Under the pieces are notes generated by a model. That model was not told the DNA's origin. It saw only the letters and a list, made by a program, of their open reading frames with translations, and did not search any database. From NCBI GenBank assembly GCA_003525885.1, contig DQIG01000309.1, forward strand, positions 1 through 8,517: a stretch of 8,517 nt of DNA, written 5' to 3'. The position numbers and the translations under genes are program-made. Every line of letters starts with the position of its first letter. Position 1 is the stretch's first letter. The stretch is from Stenotrophomonas sp. Lineage in GTDB: Bacteria; Pseudomonadota; Gammaproteobacteria; Xanthomonadales; Xanthomonadaceae. This document shows, piece after piece, positions 1-6,054 of the stretch.

Positions 1-17
1 GCAAGGGCGGCATTTTC
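1..17 (-). terminator. Probable first arm of an intrinsic terminator, cut by the window edge
   Basis: On the minus strand the last bases read GAAAATGCCGCCCTTGC. An A-tract followed by a GC-rich arm is the usual 5' half of an intrinsic (often bidirectional) terminator, whose second half GGGCGGCATTTT would lie just outside the window. The second half is a prediction and is not seen. Confidence 0.35.
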
Positions 18-54
18 GTTCCGGCTACGCCGGAACTGTAACGCTACGCGTTAC
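18..54 (-). repeat. Two tandem perfect hairpins at the 3' end of the OmpA-family gene
   Basis: Hairpin one (18-36) has 8-bp arms, GTTCCGGC and GCCGGAAC, around GTA. Hairpin two (38-54) has 7-bp arms, GTAACGC and GCGTTAC, around GTA, and contains the TAA stop codon (51-53). The stems differ, but both are centred on CGTAG. No T-tract follows on the minus strand inside the window, so neither is a standard intrinsic terminator alone. They may protect the mRNA 3' end or combine with the truncated arm at 1-17. Confidence 0.6.
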
Positions 55-746
55 TGCTTCAGCGGAATCACGCGGATCTCGACACGGCGGTTCTTGGCGC
101 GGCCGGCATCGGTGCTGTTGTCGGCAATCGGATACGACTTGCCGGCGCCCAGCGTTTCGATACGCACGCTCTGCACGCCCTGGCCGATCAGGTACTGCGC
201 GACCGAGTCGGCGCGCTCCTTCGACAGGCGGTTGTTGACCGCGTCGCTGCCGATGCTGTCGGTGTGCCCGACCACTTCGATCATGGTCTGGTTGTAGTCA
301 CGCAGGGTGCCTGCAACGCCATTGAGCGAACCATAGAACTGCGGCTTCAGGGTCGACTTGCCGAAGTCGAAGGTGATGCCGTCCGGCAGGTTCAGCATGA
401 TGTTGTCGCCCTGGCGCTGCACATCGATGCCGGTGTTGGCGGTGCGCTCGCGCAGTGCACGCTCCTGGCGATCCTGGTACTGACCGACGGCGGCGCCGCT
501 GAGCGCACCGATACCGGCACCGATCAGCGCGTGCTGACGACGCTCGGTGGCGCTGTCGCCGGTCAGCAGGCCGGCGGCCACACCAATCGCGGTGCCGATC
601 AGCGCATTGCGGCCGGTGCGGTTCTGCTGCTCGGTCGGGTTGCCGTACTGGTCACTCTGTACGTAGGAGCCGCCGGTGGCGCAGGCCGACAGGACGGCCG
701 CACTCATCAGGGCCAATGCGACGTTGCGGGTGGTGTTGCGGATCAT
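51..746 (-). CDS. OmpA-family lipoprotein with glycine-zipper segment (YiaD-like)
   Basis: The 231-residue product is an envelope lipoprotein that probably anchors the membrane to peptidoglycan. Residues 1-22 form a lipoprotein signal with lipobox LSAC (Cys22). Residues about 50-90 hold two glycine-rich stretches (GTAIGVAAG and GAGIGALSGAAVG), typical of glycine-zipper membrane-inserting segments. Residues about 120-231 are an OmpA C-terminal domain with the peptidoglycan-binding signature HTDSIGS (161-167), then NNRLSKERADSV and NRRVEIRV near the end. Layout and length match E. coli YiaD (about 219 aa) closely from memory. An in-frame upstream extension to 977 exists, but I chose the ATG at 744-746: an AAGGAG ribosome binding site lies 6 nt before it and the signal peptide begins there. 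It follows phrB after 139 nt and is probably a separate transcription unit. The family is secure; the physiological role is not visible from sequence. Confidence 0.93.
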   Translation of the reverse strand: MIRNTTRNVALALMSAAVLSACATGGSYVQSDQYGNPTEQQNRTGRNALIGTAIGVAAGLLTGDSATERRQHALIGAGIGALSGAAVGQYQDRQERALRERTANTGIDVQRQGDNIMLNLPDGITFDFGKSTLKPQFYGSLNGVAGTLRDYNQTMIEVVGHTDSIGSDAVNNRLSKERADSVAQYLIGQGVQSVRIETLGAGKSYPIADNSTDAGRAKNRRVEIRVIPLKQ

Positions 747-752
747 GAGGTT

Positions 753-758
753 CTCCTT
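753..758 (-). promoter_or_regulatory. Ribosome binding site of the OmpA-family gene
   Basis: AAGGAG on the minus strand, 6 nt before the ATG at 744-746. It decides the start: the upstream extension of the reading frame (to 977) has no signal peptide and would overlap phrB. Confidence 0.8.
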
Positions 759-787
759 GGTTTCCGGTTGGCCAGCGGCCTGCGGGC

Positions 788-834
788 GCAAAGAGAATAA
801 ACAGCCCGATGCGATGCCGGAATGATGATCGGGC
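788..834 (-). terminator. Inverted repeat plus T-rich tail, possible phrB terminator
   Basis: Read on the minus strand, GCCCGAT (834-828) and its perfect reverse complement ATCGGGC (810-804) flank a 17-nt interval and are followed at once by the T-rich stretch TGTTTATTCTCTTT. This resembles an intrinsic terminator placed 52 nt after the phrB stop, though the loop is long and the T-tract is interrupted. The same repeat lies just upstream of the candidate ompA -10 element, so it could instead be an operator. Confidence 0.4.
794..799 (-). promoter_or_regulatory. Candidate -10 element for the OmpA-family gene
   Basis: TATTCT on the minus strand within the most AT-rich part of the phrB-ompA gap, with a TG three to four bases before it. 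This would give a 5' leader of about 40 nt. No good -35 hexamer is visible 16-18 nt upstream (TTCCGG at best). Weak, offered as the best candidate only. Confidence 0.25.
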
Positions 835-885
835 ACGTCGACAGGGCCGCGTTCAGCTAACTGACCGAATCGCTCAGCCCGCACT

Positions 886-2301
886 TTACCCCGCTCCCGA
901 CTGCCGGTAAGCAGCCAGTGCCGCATCGCGGCCAACGGCCAGATCCACCAGCGGAGTGCGCGGATAGCCCGGGGCATGCGCGGCCAGCAGCAGCGGATGC
1001 TGCCACGGCGCGAAGCGTGCCTTCACTGGCAACGCTGCCAGTTCGGGCACCCAGCGGCTGATGTAGCGGGCTTGCGGGTCGAACTTCTCGGCCTGGGTGA
1101 CCGGATTGAACACGCGGAAGTACGGCGCTGCATCGGCGCCGGTCCCCGCCACCCATTGCCAGCCCATCGTGTTGTTGGCCAGGTCGGCGTCGACCAGGGT
1201 GTCCCAGAACCAGCGCGCGCCATGCAGCCAGTGCGCACGCAGGTGCTTGCACAGGTAGCTGGCAACAATCATCCGCACCCGGTTGTGCATGTAGCCGGTG
1301 TGCCACAGCTCGCGCAGGCCGGCATCGACGATCGGCACGCCGGTGTTGCCGCGCTGCCAGTCGTGCAGTTGCGCTGCCGTGGGCGCGGCCCAAGGGAAGC
1401 GGTCGAAACGCGGATTGAGGTTGTCGGTCGGCGTCTTCGGGAAGTGATGCAACAGGTGGTAGGCGAAATCACGCCAGCCCAGTTGCCGCAGATAGCCATC
1501 GATGTCGGCATCGGTGCCGGCACTGCGCAGTCTCTCCAGCGCATGCGCGATGCGCCACGGCGCGATCTCGCCGAAATGCAGATGCGGCGACAGCCGCGAG
1601 GTGCCGACCCGGTCCGGCAGGTCACGCTGCTCGCGGTAACCGCGCAACGCACCGTCCTCGAACACGGACAGCGCCTCCAGCGCACCGGCTTCGCCCGGCT
1701 GCCAGTGCTCCCAGAAGCCAGTATCCCAGTCCAACGTGGGCGCCAGCCGCAGCTCGTCCAGTGCGAGGCTGTCGACCGAGTGCGCAGTCAGTGCCTTCGG
1801 CGCCGCATGCAGTGCCGGCAGGCGCCAATGGCTGAGTATGTTGCGCCAGTACGGAGTGAATACTTTGTACGGCTGCCCCTGCTGGGTGGCGATGTCCCAG
1901 GGTTCGAACAGCAAGCTGCCATTGCAGCTCTGTGCGTCGATGCCCTGCTCGCGCAGCGTGCGCTTGATGGTGGCATCGCGAGGCTGGGTGGCCGGCTCGT
2001 ACTTGCGGTTCCAGTACACCGCCTCGGCGCCGGTCTGCTCGATCAGCAATTGGAGGGCCGGCAGGCTGTCACCGCTGCACAGCACCAGCGACGAACCACG
2101 CGCGCGCAGGTCAGCGTCCAGTGCATCGAGTGAACGGTGACGCCACGCATCGGAGGCGGCGCCAGGCACCCACTCACCTTCCTCGTGTGGCGCGTGGATG
2201 TAGACCGGCACCACGTCGTGACCCGCGTCCAGCGCGGCCTGCAGGGCCGGATTGTCCTGTAGCCGCAGATCACGGCGGAACCATACCAACGCTACCGACA
2301 C
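886..2301 (-). CDS. phrB: Deoxyribodipyrimidine photolyase (class I CPD photolyase)
   Basis: Repairs UV-induced cyclobutane pyrimidine dimers in DNA with blue light, using reduced FAD and a second antenna chromophore. The 471-residue product matches the family's usual length. It begins with the photolyase alpha/beta domain (ALVWFRRDLRLQDNPAL, residues 4-20; about 4-165). The FAD-binding helical domain follows, with TSRLSPHLHFGE (234-245), GWRDFAYHLLHHFP (275-288), GNTGVPIVDAGLRELWHTG (318-336), NRVRMIVASYL (340-350) and WQWVAGTGADAAPYFRVFNP (381-400). The Asn that contacts the flavin N5 in E. coli PhrB appears conserved at 377. The start is not ATG: GTG codons lie at 2307 and 2301. I chose 2301 because AAGG at 2310-2313 is 8 nt before it but only 2 nt before the other. 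The antenna cofactor (folate or deazaflavin) cannot be told from the sequence. A cryptochrome or (6-4) enzyme is less likely. Confidence 0.95.
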   Translation of the reverse strand: MSVALVWFRRDLRLQDNPALQAALDAGHDVVPVYIHAPHEEGEWVPGAASDAWRHRSLDALDADLRARGSSLVLCSGDSLPALQLLIEQTGAEAVYWNRKYEPATQPRDATIKRTLREQGIDAQSCNGSLLFEPWDIATQQGQPYKVFTPYWRNILSHWRLPALHAAPKALTAHSVDSLALDELRLAPTLDWDTGFWEHWQPGEAGALEALSVFEDGALRGYREQRDLPDRVGTSRLSPHLHFGEIAPWRIAHALERLRSAGTDADIDGYLRQLGWRDFAYHLLHHFPKTPTDNLNPRFDRFPWAAPTAAQLHDWQRGNTGVPIVDAGLRELWHTGYMHNRVRMIVASYLCKHLRAHWLHGARWFWDTLVDADLANNTMGWQWVAGTGADAAPYFRVFNPVTQAEKFDPQARYISRWVPELAALPVKARFAPWQHPLLLAAHAPGYPRTPLVDLAVGRDAALAAYRQSGAG

Positions 2302-2309
2302 ATGCACCG

Positions 2310-2313
2310 CCTT
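2310..2313 (-). promoter_or_regulatory. Ribosome binding site selecting the phrB GTG start
   Basis: AAGG on the minus strand, 8 nt before the GTG at 2299-2301. The alternative in-frame GTG at 2305-2307 sits only 2 nt away, too close for normal initiation. The nearby ATG at 2301-2303 is out of frame and meets a stop after three codons. Confidence 0.5.
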
Positions 2314-2330
2314 CGTTGTGGATGGCGCAC

Positions 2331-2336
2331 ATCATA
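2331..2336 (-). promoter_or_regulatory. Candidate -10 element for phrB
   Basis: TATGAT on the minus strand (5 of 6 matches to TATAAT) in the 145-nt gap upstream of phrB, predicting a leader of about 24 nt. No convincing -35 element is seen at the expected distance. The rest of 2302-2446 holds no gene or strong hairpin that I can support. Confidence 0.35.
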
Positions 2337-2446
2337 GCCAGCGGTGGTGAAGCCTGCGGCACGACAGGACCCAGTGCGCTGGCGTCATGCAGCCACAGGT
2401 ACTTCTGCAGATCTACGCCTTGGGTGGAGGGATCAATCGCACCACG

Positions 2447-2878
2447 CTACGAGGCAGCCGCTTCCCCCGGCAAACGCTGCCAGCTGGCCAACAGCATGTG
2501 CGCGAGCGGCACCAGCATCGGCAATCCCATCAATCCCACCAGAGCCCAGCCGGTCAGGCGGCCGAACAGCAGAGCAACCACCAGGCTTGCCGCGCACAGG
2601 GCAACACCTATACCTGTCCCCACCCGTGCGCACCAGGGCGAGCCGCGCAGGGTCAGGCCGTTGAGCAGGAATGCGCCTGCCAACCACCAGAAGCCCAGCA
2701 GGCCGATGCCTGCCAGCGCGGCCCCTACCAGCGTCGGCATCCGGTCCGGATGGTCATTGGGCTGCAGCAGCACCATCAGGCCGAAGCCATCCAGCAACGT
2801 CAACGGGAACGCCAGCAACAGCAGCTCCAGTACCAACAGCGTGGCACCGAACCCGCGCACCCATGTCGATCCGCTCAT
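2447..2878 (-). CDS. Small four-helix inner-membrane protein of unknown function
   Basis: I do not recognise this 143-residue protein. It is strongly hydrophobic, with four likely membrane helices at residues about 12-36, 49-72, 86-106 and 110-131. A polar loop (QPNDHPDRMP, 39-48) lies between helices one and two, and a short basic loop (LRGSPWCARVG) between two and three. No catalytic motif, signal peptide or binding site is evident. The ATG at 2876-2878 was chosen because a G-run lies 8 nt upstream and the first helix follows soon after. In-frame upstream starts (2914, 2941) have no ribosome binding site and add a non-hydrophobic tail. It lies 59 nt after the exported pyrophosphatase with no terminator between, so it may be the last gene of that operon. 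A transport or phosphate role would be guesswork. Confidence 0.72.
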   Translation of the reverse strand: MSGSTWVRGFGATLLVLELLLLAFPLTLLDGFGLMVLLQPNDHPDRMPTLVGAALAGIGLLGFWWLAGAFLLNGLTLRGSPWCARVGTGIGVALCAASLVVALLFGRLTGWALVGLMGLPMLVPLAHMLLASWQRLPGEAAAS

Positions 2879-2886
2879 CCGCGCAG

Positions 2887-2894
2887 CCCCCCCC
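2887..2894 (-). repeat. G8 homopolymer in the ribosome binding region of the small membrane protein
   Basis: Eight consecutive G on the minus strand, ending 8 nt before the ATG at 2878 and preceded by CCCC (2895-2898). The run is the only Shine-Dalgarno-like sequence available, and the CCCC can pair with part of it. Homopolymers of this length can slip during replication. Confidence 0.6.
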
Positions 2895-2937
2895 GGGGAT
2901 TGAGCGGCGAGCATACAACGGGAGCACGCCGGCGCGG

Positions 2938-3564
2938 TCAAGGGCTGGAGCGCGCGTCAAAGCGCTGTATCGCCCCGCTGATCAGCGCGCGCGCCTCGTC
3001 GGCGTTGCCCCAGCCATTGAGCTGCACCGGGTTGCGCCCGGCCGGCAGGTCCTTGTAGACCCGGAAGAAGGCCTCGATGCGCTGGCGCTCGACCTCCGGC
3101 AGATCCGCCAGGTCACGGACGTTGGCATAAGTCGGATCGACCTTGTCGGTCGGCACGCCGATGATCTTCTCGTCGTGCTCGCCACCATCGATCATTTTCA
3201 GGTAACCGATCGGCCGGAAACGCACGATCACGCCCGGATGCAGGGGCTCGCGGGTCAGCACCAGCGCGTCCAGCGGATCGTTGTCACCGGCCAGCGTACG
3301 CGGAATCGAACCGTAGTTGGCCGGATAGGCGACCGGCATCGACTGGAAGCGGTCCACATGCACCAGACCGTCTTCCTTGATCTCGTACTTGGTGAAGCTG
3401 CCGGCCGGAATCTCCACCGCCAGATTCACTTCCTGCGGGGCCTGCTTCGGCTGGGCCACCAGGAACGGATGCAGCACGGTATCGGCAGCGGTCACCGCAC
3501 TGGCCAGCAACAGCAGGGCGGCGCCGATGGCAGCGAGAGGAGTGATGCGGCGGGGCGTGGTCAT
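2938..3564 (-). CDS. Exported family I inorganic pyrophosphatase
   Basis: Hydrolyses pyrophosphate to two phosphates, using Mg ions. The 208-residue product starts with a clear Sec signal peptide: RR at 5-6, a hydrophobic core at about 9-24, and likely cleavage after VTA (26) or the next Ala. The mature part aligns throughout with E. coli Ppa: E51 (VEIPA), K59/E61 (KYEI), R72 (VDRF), Y84 (NYG), the metal signature DNDPLDA (D94, D96, D99), D126, D131/K133 and Y170/K171 (VYKD). All the catalytic positions I know are kept, so it should be active. Ordinary family I enzymes are cytoplasmic housekeeping proteins; this one is predicted periplasmic, and a cytoplasmic paralogue should exist elsewhere. 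The ATG at 3562-3564 has GAGGAA 6 nt upstream and lies 10 nt after the phosphoesterase stop, whose TGA overlaps that binding site. This suggests translational coupling. Confidence 0.92.
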   Translation of the reverse strand: MTTPRRITPLAAIGAALLLLASAVTAADTVLHPFLVAQPKQAPQEVNLAVEIPAGSFTKYEIKEDGLVHVDRFQSMPVAYPANYGSIPRTLAGDNDPLDALVLTREPLHPGVIVRFRPIGYLKMIDGGEHDEKIIGVPTDKVDPTYANVRDLADLPEVERQRIEAFFRVYKDLPAGRNPVQLNGWGNADEARALISGAIQRFDARSSP

Positions 3565-3569
3565 CGGCG

Positions 3570-3577
3570 TTTCCTCA
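3570..3577 (-). promoter_or_regulatory. Ribosome binding site of the pyrophosphatase gene, overlapping the upstream stop
   Basis: TGAGGAAA on the minus strand: the TGA (3577-3575) ends the phosphoesterase gene, and GAGGAA is the binding site 6 nt before the ATG at 3564. It supports the shorter start with a signal peptide over an in-frame extension to 3597. Confidence 0.7.
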
Positions 3578-4942
3578 TTCCCAGCAACGGTCGGCACGAC
3601 CCTTGGCGGTCTGCGCGCGTGGGCAGTCGCGTGGTGCGATGCGGCCTTCGGTCAGCTCCGTGCGCAGCTTTCCACCCTTGGCATCACGACGCAGTTCGAA
3701 GGCATCGTAAAGACGGCCGGTCACGGTGCGCGCTTCATAGCGCAGGTGCTGCGGGTCGATGTTCAGCACCTGGAACAGCTGGGTGTCTTCGGCCACCGGG
3801 TCCATCGTCCTGCGCGCTTCGTCGGAAAGGCGGTACTGCTTCGGACCGGCCACGGTCACCACGTACTGTGGCGTTGCGGCCTGCCCTTCGCCACGGCGGC
3901 CATAGGTGTGGTCGTGGCCCTGCAGCACCAGATCGACGCTGTGGCGGCGTACCACCGGCAGCAGCACGTCACGCAACGCGGCGTTCTCGCGCCCTTCGCG
4001 CGGCGAGTAGAACGGCTGGTGCAGCAGCACGATGGTCCACGGCTGCGGATTGCCGGTCAGCACCTTGTCCAGCCACTGTGCCTGCGCCTTGGCGGTGCCG
4101 AGGTCGAGCGCCGATGTGCCATCGACCACAGCCACGCGCACGCCCTGCGCATCGAACCAGTAGCTGGTCTGCTGCGCAGCGGCGGCACCATTGCCCGGCA
4201 GCGCGAACGTCACCGGCCAGTGGCGGCCCAGCACGCGGCGCTCCTGCGGGGTGTCCTCGAATTCCTCGAAGTACTCGTGGTTGCCGATCGCCGGCGCCAC
4301 CAGCGTTTCCTGCGCCAGCCAGCCGGCGGCGGCGAACCACTCGCCCCATTCGCTGTCATCCATGTTGTCGCCACCGCTGACCAAGTCACCGGCAAACAGG
4401 CTCATGCGCGCCTGCGGCGCAGCCCTCTGCGCGGCACGCATCACGCGGCTGACATGGCTGGCGTTCTTGTTCTGGGTATCGCCGAAGTACAGCAGGGTCA
4501 ACGGCTGATCGGCGCTGGCCAGCGTACGCAGCTGGTTCCAGGCGCTCCAGCTGCCATTGCCCTGCACGCGGTAGACGTACTGGGTATCCGGCTGCAGGCC
4601 GCTGATGTCGGCGCGATGGTGGTGCGACAGCCCGTTCTCGGTCTGCAGCGCGCGGGTCGTCGCACGCACCTGGCGGATGCCTTCGATGGCAGGCGAATCA
4701 CCGGCCAGGGCGATTTCCAGCAACGGCGCCTGCACGCTGCCATCGGTGCGCCACGCCACGGCGAAACCGTGGCTGGGATCGACGGCAGGCGAAGCCACGA
4801 TGCGGTCCGGCACCGTGGTTGCCGCGTAATGGCGGCTGCCCGCCGGGACCTGGGTGTTCGGCTCGGCTGCCGCGAATGACAGCGACGGCAGCGTCAGCAG
4901 CAGGCCCATCGCCAGTGCGCGCATCACGCAACGACGGCTCAT
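3575..4942 (-). CDS. Secreted calcineurin-like metallophosphoesterase with fibronectin-type N-terminal domain
   Basis: Probably a periplasmic phosphomonoesterase or phosphodiesterase (455 aa). Residues 1-25 form a Sec signal peptide (basic start, hydrophobic LAMGLLLTLPSLSFAA). Residues about 35-140 look like the fibronectin III-type domain of purple acid phosphatases (GLQPDTQYVYRV near 115-126). The metallophosphoesterase domain (about 148-350) has the dinuclear metal motifs in order: GDTQ (D155), GDLVSGGD (D186), GNHE (N221, H222), LLHQP (H308) and GHDHTYGR (H343, H345). The Tyr ligand that makes true purple acid phosphatases purple (GDLxY) is replaced, since the motif reads GDLVS. Two Cys near the end (440, 453) could form a disulfide. 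The start is the ATG at 4940-4942, which overlaps the preceding stop (ATGA) and has GGAG 8 nt upstream. The substrate is unknown; the neighbours suggest phosphate esters. Confidence 0.9.
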   Translation of the reverse strand: MSRRCVMRALAMGLLLTLPSLSFAAAEPNTQVPAGSRHYAATTVPDRIVASPAVDPSHGFAVAWRTDGSVQAPLLEIALAGDSPAIEGIRQVRATTRALQTENGLSHHHRADISGLQPDTQYVYRVQGNGSWSAWNQLRTLASADQPLTLLYFGDTQNKNASHVSRVMRAAQRAAPQARMSLFAGDLVSGGDNMDDSEWGEWFAAAGWLAQETLVAPAIGNHEYFEEFEDTPQERRVLGRHWPVTFALPGNGAAAAQQTSYWFDAQGVRVAVVDGTSALDLGTAKAQAQWLDKVLTGNPQPWTIVLLHQPFYSPREGRENAALRDVLLPVVRRHSVDLVLQGHDHTYGRRGEGQAATPQYVVTVAGPKQYRLSDEARRTMDPVAEDTQLFQVLNIDPQHLRYEARTVTGRLYDAFELRRDAKGGKLRTELTEGRIAPRDCPRAQTAKGRADRCWE

Positions 4943-6054
4943 GCGCCGCACTCCAGCGGCAGCGCCAGCTGCTTGGCGATGCTTTCCCAGTCGAAGGCCA
5001 CCACGCCCTGGTCGTCATGCACGGCATACAGCGCACCGTGCGGGAAGCGCGCACTGGATTGCTGCATCATCCAGATGCCATCGGTGTTGGCCACGGTATT
5101 GCCCTGGAACGCGCCGACCGGCTTCAGCGTGTGCCGGTCGAACAGATGGAACACGCTGCGCTGCTTGCCCTGTTCGGTGGTGATCCACCAGCCGTCCTTG
5201 CCGCAGGTGCGCAGGGTCACGCCTTCGGCCTGGGCCTTGAACACGTCGCGGCCGAAGGTGCTGCCGGTGAAGCGGCCCGCCAGGGTGTAGACCTTGAACT
5301 CGCTGGCGTAGCTCTCGTCCTCTTCGGCGATCAGCAGGCGATCGTTCTCGGGATCGCCCCAGATCGACTCGACCACGCGCAGCGCACCGGCCTCGGTGGT
5401 GTCACCGATGCTGGCCACAAGCTTCGCCTCGACCTTCCCGCCATTGCGGGTCACGTGATACTGGCGCACGCGCTTGTCCAGCTCGGCCAGCGGCGGCAGG
5501 ATGTCACGCCCCTGTGCATCCTCGCCGTTGTCCCAGGAGTCGGTGACGTAGACGCTGTAGCCATCGGCACGGCGGTCGACCCACAGCCCGTACGGCTTGC
5601 GCAGGTCGTCCGCAGCGAACGTCGCCAGCGGCGCGAAGTCCGGCAGGCTCAGTACCTGCACGCGGTGATTGTCGCGCTCCACGATCCACAGCAGGTCGTC
5701 GGTCACCGCGATGCCGTTTGGGCGGTCGAACTGCCCCGGTGCGGTACCGCTGCTGCCGACGTCACGCAGGTGCTGCCCGGTGCTGCCGTCGTAGACCACC
5801 AGCTTGTCGGTGGCCTTGGCGGTGGCGATCAGCCACAGCGCGCCGTCCGGCGCGCGCCAGGCCGCCGGCGAGTCGATGTTGTCGGCCGGGGTCATTGGTG
5901 ACAGGAAGGCTTCGGCGATGGTGGTCACCACGCGCTCGCCACTTGCGGCCGGCGCGGCCGCTCCCGCAACCAGACCGTTGTCGGTGGCCGGCGTGCAGCC
6001 GGCGACCAGCATAGCCGCCAGCGCGGCGGCCAGGACAGTGACGCCACGCCCCAT
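4939..6054 (-). CDS. Beta-propeller phytase-like lipoprotein
   Basis: The 371-residue product has a lipoprotein signal (lipobox VAGC, Cys20) followed by Thr, so it is not marked for inner-membrane retention by Asp at +2. The body resembles beta-propeller phytases (3-phytase), which remove phosphates from myo-inositol hexakisphosphate using Ca ions. Recognisable pieces are SPAAW (62-66, like DDPAIW), LIATAK and LVVYD (75-89), VES-to-LLIAEEDE (228-247), AEGVTL (276-281), TDGI (324-327) and FPHGALYAVHDD followed by FDWESIA (337-360). The region DRPNGIAV...WIVERDNHRVQVL (110-135) is more like NHL/SMP-30 propellers and replaces the phytase NNVDxR motif, so phytase activity is uncertain. The start is the ATG at 6052-6054, overlapping the receptor stop (TGATG), with AAGGTGG 7 nt upstream. 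Alternative: a non-catalytic propeller that binds the receptor's substrate. Confidence 0.78.
   Translation of the reverse strand: MGRGVTVLAAALAAMLVAGCTPATDNGLVAGAAAPAASGERVVTTIAEAFLSPMTPADNIDSPAAWRAPDGALWLIATAKATDKLVVYDGSTGQHLRDVGSSGTAPGQFDRPNGIAVTDDLLWIVERDNHRVQVLSLPDFAPLATFAADDLRKPYGLWVDRRADGYSVYVTDSWDNGEDAQGRDILPPLAELDKRVRQYHVTRNGGKVEAKLVASIGDTTEAGALRVVESIWGDPENDRLLIAEEDESYASEFKVYTLAGRFTGSTFGRDVFKAQAEGVTLRTCGKDGWWITTEQGKQRSVFHLFDRHTLKPVGAFQGNTVANTDGIWMMQQSSARFPHGALYAVHDDQGVVAFDWESIAKQLALPLECGA

Noticed and set aside
747..977. N-terminal extension of the OmpA-family frame to 977
   Set aside because: It would overlap the photolyase C-terminus and bury the lipoprotein signal; a strong AAGGAG site sits before the internal ATG at 746.
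976..2133. 385-codon plus-strand open frame opposite phrB
   Set aside because: Shadow of the photolyase gene; Arg/Gln/Val-biased translation without domains or a signal.
2302..2446. Possible small gene or RNA in the gap before phrB
   Set aside because: No start with a ribosome binding site leading to a plausible peptide, and no strong hairpin with a T-tract; only a weak promoter-like hexamer.
2671..4380. 569-codon plus-strand open frame spanning three minus-strand genes
   Set aside because: It crosses gene boundaries of clearly coding minus-strand genes, has extreme Arg/Pro/Ala bias and no domain.
3377..4879. 500-codon plus-strand open frame opposite the phosphoesterase
   Set aside because: Antisense shadow; its composition is that of complemented GC-rich codons, and the minus-strand gene has all its catalytic motifs.
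4819..5901. 360-codon plus-strand open frame opposite the phytase-like gene
   Set aside because: Shadow frame; the minus-strand protein has a lipobox and propeller motifs, this one nothing recognisable.
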